Source: Duganella sp. Root1480D1 (lineage in GTDB: Bacteria; Pseudomonadota; Gammaproteobacteria; Burkholderiales; Burkholderiaceae_D). From it: a DNA stretch of 51,657 nt. Shown piece by piece: positions 51,548 through 51,657 of the stretch. A model generated the notes under the pieces. The model was given only the letters and a program-made list of their open reading frames with translations, had not been told where the DNA came from and ran no database searches. Location: positions 1 through 51,657 of the forward strand of contig NZ_LMFZ01000017.1 in assembly GCF_001427305.1 (NCBI RefSeq). The letters are read 5' to 3'. The position numbers and the translations under genes were made by a program. Position 1 is the stretch's first letter; every line of letters starts with the position of its first letter.

Positions 51548-51657
51548 TCGGAAATTTTCAAGCTAGTTGTCGCCTAATTTGATAGTTCAAGCTGCTTTTT
51601 TCAATGTGTGCTGGTCTACCTCCATGCTGTTCAAAGAATGTCCATTCTCAGGGTTCA
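51548..51657. repeat. Right copy of 110-bp terminal inverted repeat
   Basis: This is the exact reverse complement of bases 1-110, with sequences inside the window diverging immediately next to it (GTTA before it here, GCCT after it at the left). The open frame entering from outside on the minus strand ends as in the left copy. Both window ends therefore enter the same end of the same repeated element. Confidence 0.9.

Noticed and set aside
1..51657. Linear replicon with terminal inverted repeats (telomeres)
   Set aside because: The content is ordinary chromosome. The repeat is only 110 bp, appears to encode the end of a gene, and interrupts genes at both edges, which fits a mobile element or contig break better.
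1..51657. Composite transposon of 51 kb
   Set aside because: The inside consists mostly of core-type genes with uniform composition. No transposase is complete in the window, and no target duplication can be seen.
1..51657. CRISPR arrays, tRNA or rRNA genes
   Set aside because: No regularly spaced direct repeats were seen, and no gap between genes is long enough or shows cloverleaf or rRNA signatures.

Overview
The window is chromosomal DNA from a GC-rich betaproteobacterium, most likely an Oxalobacteraceae member (Massilia, Duganella or Janthinobacterium type). I infer this from a tandem cyanophycin synthetase pair next to the Burkholderiales-type cyanophycin ABC transporter and DUF1854 genes, a DUF3079 protein, a PEP-CTERM protein and several c-di-GMP proteins. 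Exact genus cannot be decided from the sequence alone. Both ends of the window are the same 110-bp sequence in inverted orientation. This looks like one end of a repeated (probably insertion-sequence) element, so the window is probably an assembly contig that stops at two copies of it.

Layout. 1-3000: AT-richer accessory block of small, mostly coupled genes of unknown role on the minus strand, including a GNAT acetyltransferase and a truncated gene. 3048-7628: two secreted peptidases in one operon. 7719-12683: two c-di-GMP signalling proteins and a cupredoxin-like protein. 12698-19260: exported hypothetical protein, Sel1-repeat protein, ZnuD-like TonB receptor with a DUF2946-like partner, YegD-type Hsp70 and a LacI regulator. 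19313-26915: cyanophycin locus, with cphA'-cphA diverging from an ABC transporter gene (PH-like and zinc-ribbon N-terminus) and a DUF1854 gene. 26919-33195: oxygen and redox control block with hemerythrin, a MerR regulator with a carboxymuconolactone-decarboxylase-like partner, an Fe-S type FNR, a four-gene FixL-like phosphorelay, and a DksA/TraR-like protein. FNR-like boxes precede the hemerythrin gene, the dksA-like gene and, further right, a flavodoxin-fold gene. 33902-35854: an orphan membrane histidine kinase. 35851-46544: chaperone block, with hsp20 divergent from hscC, a small membrane protein, a J-like/TonB-like membrane protein, an orphan solute-binding protein, a GH127 glycosidase, DUF3079, a flavodoxin-like protein and a second J-like/TonB-like protein. 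46595-50281: CAP-domain lipoprotein coupled to a PEP-CTERM protein, a small ORF, and an SbmA/YddA-type ABC protein. 50282-51657: AT-rich end with a possible immunity protein and the broken 3' end of an upstream gene.

How the genes may work together. (i) The second PAS domain of the sensor kinase at 31269 keeps the FixL proximal haem histidine and distal arginine. The kinase is translationally coupled to a receiver, a receiver-kinase and a NarL/FixJ regulator, and fnr lies just downstream. This suggests a FixLJ-FNR oxygen cascade whose local FNR targets include hemerythrin and the DksA-like protein. (ii) The most unusual system is the HscC set. Two paralogous proteins join an HPD-less J-like domain, a helical domain, one membrane segment and TonB C-terminal-like periplasmic modules. 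One sits in the hscC operon. The other lies about 7 kb away behind a promoter that aligns base for base with the hscC promoter, including an inverted repeat kept by compensating changes. I propose a membrane-spanning partner system for HscC. I am not aware of a description of it, and no database could be searched here.
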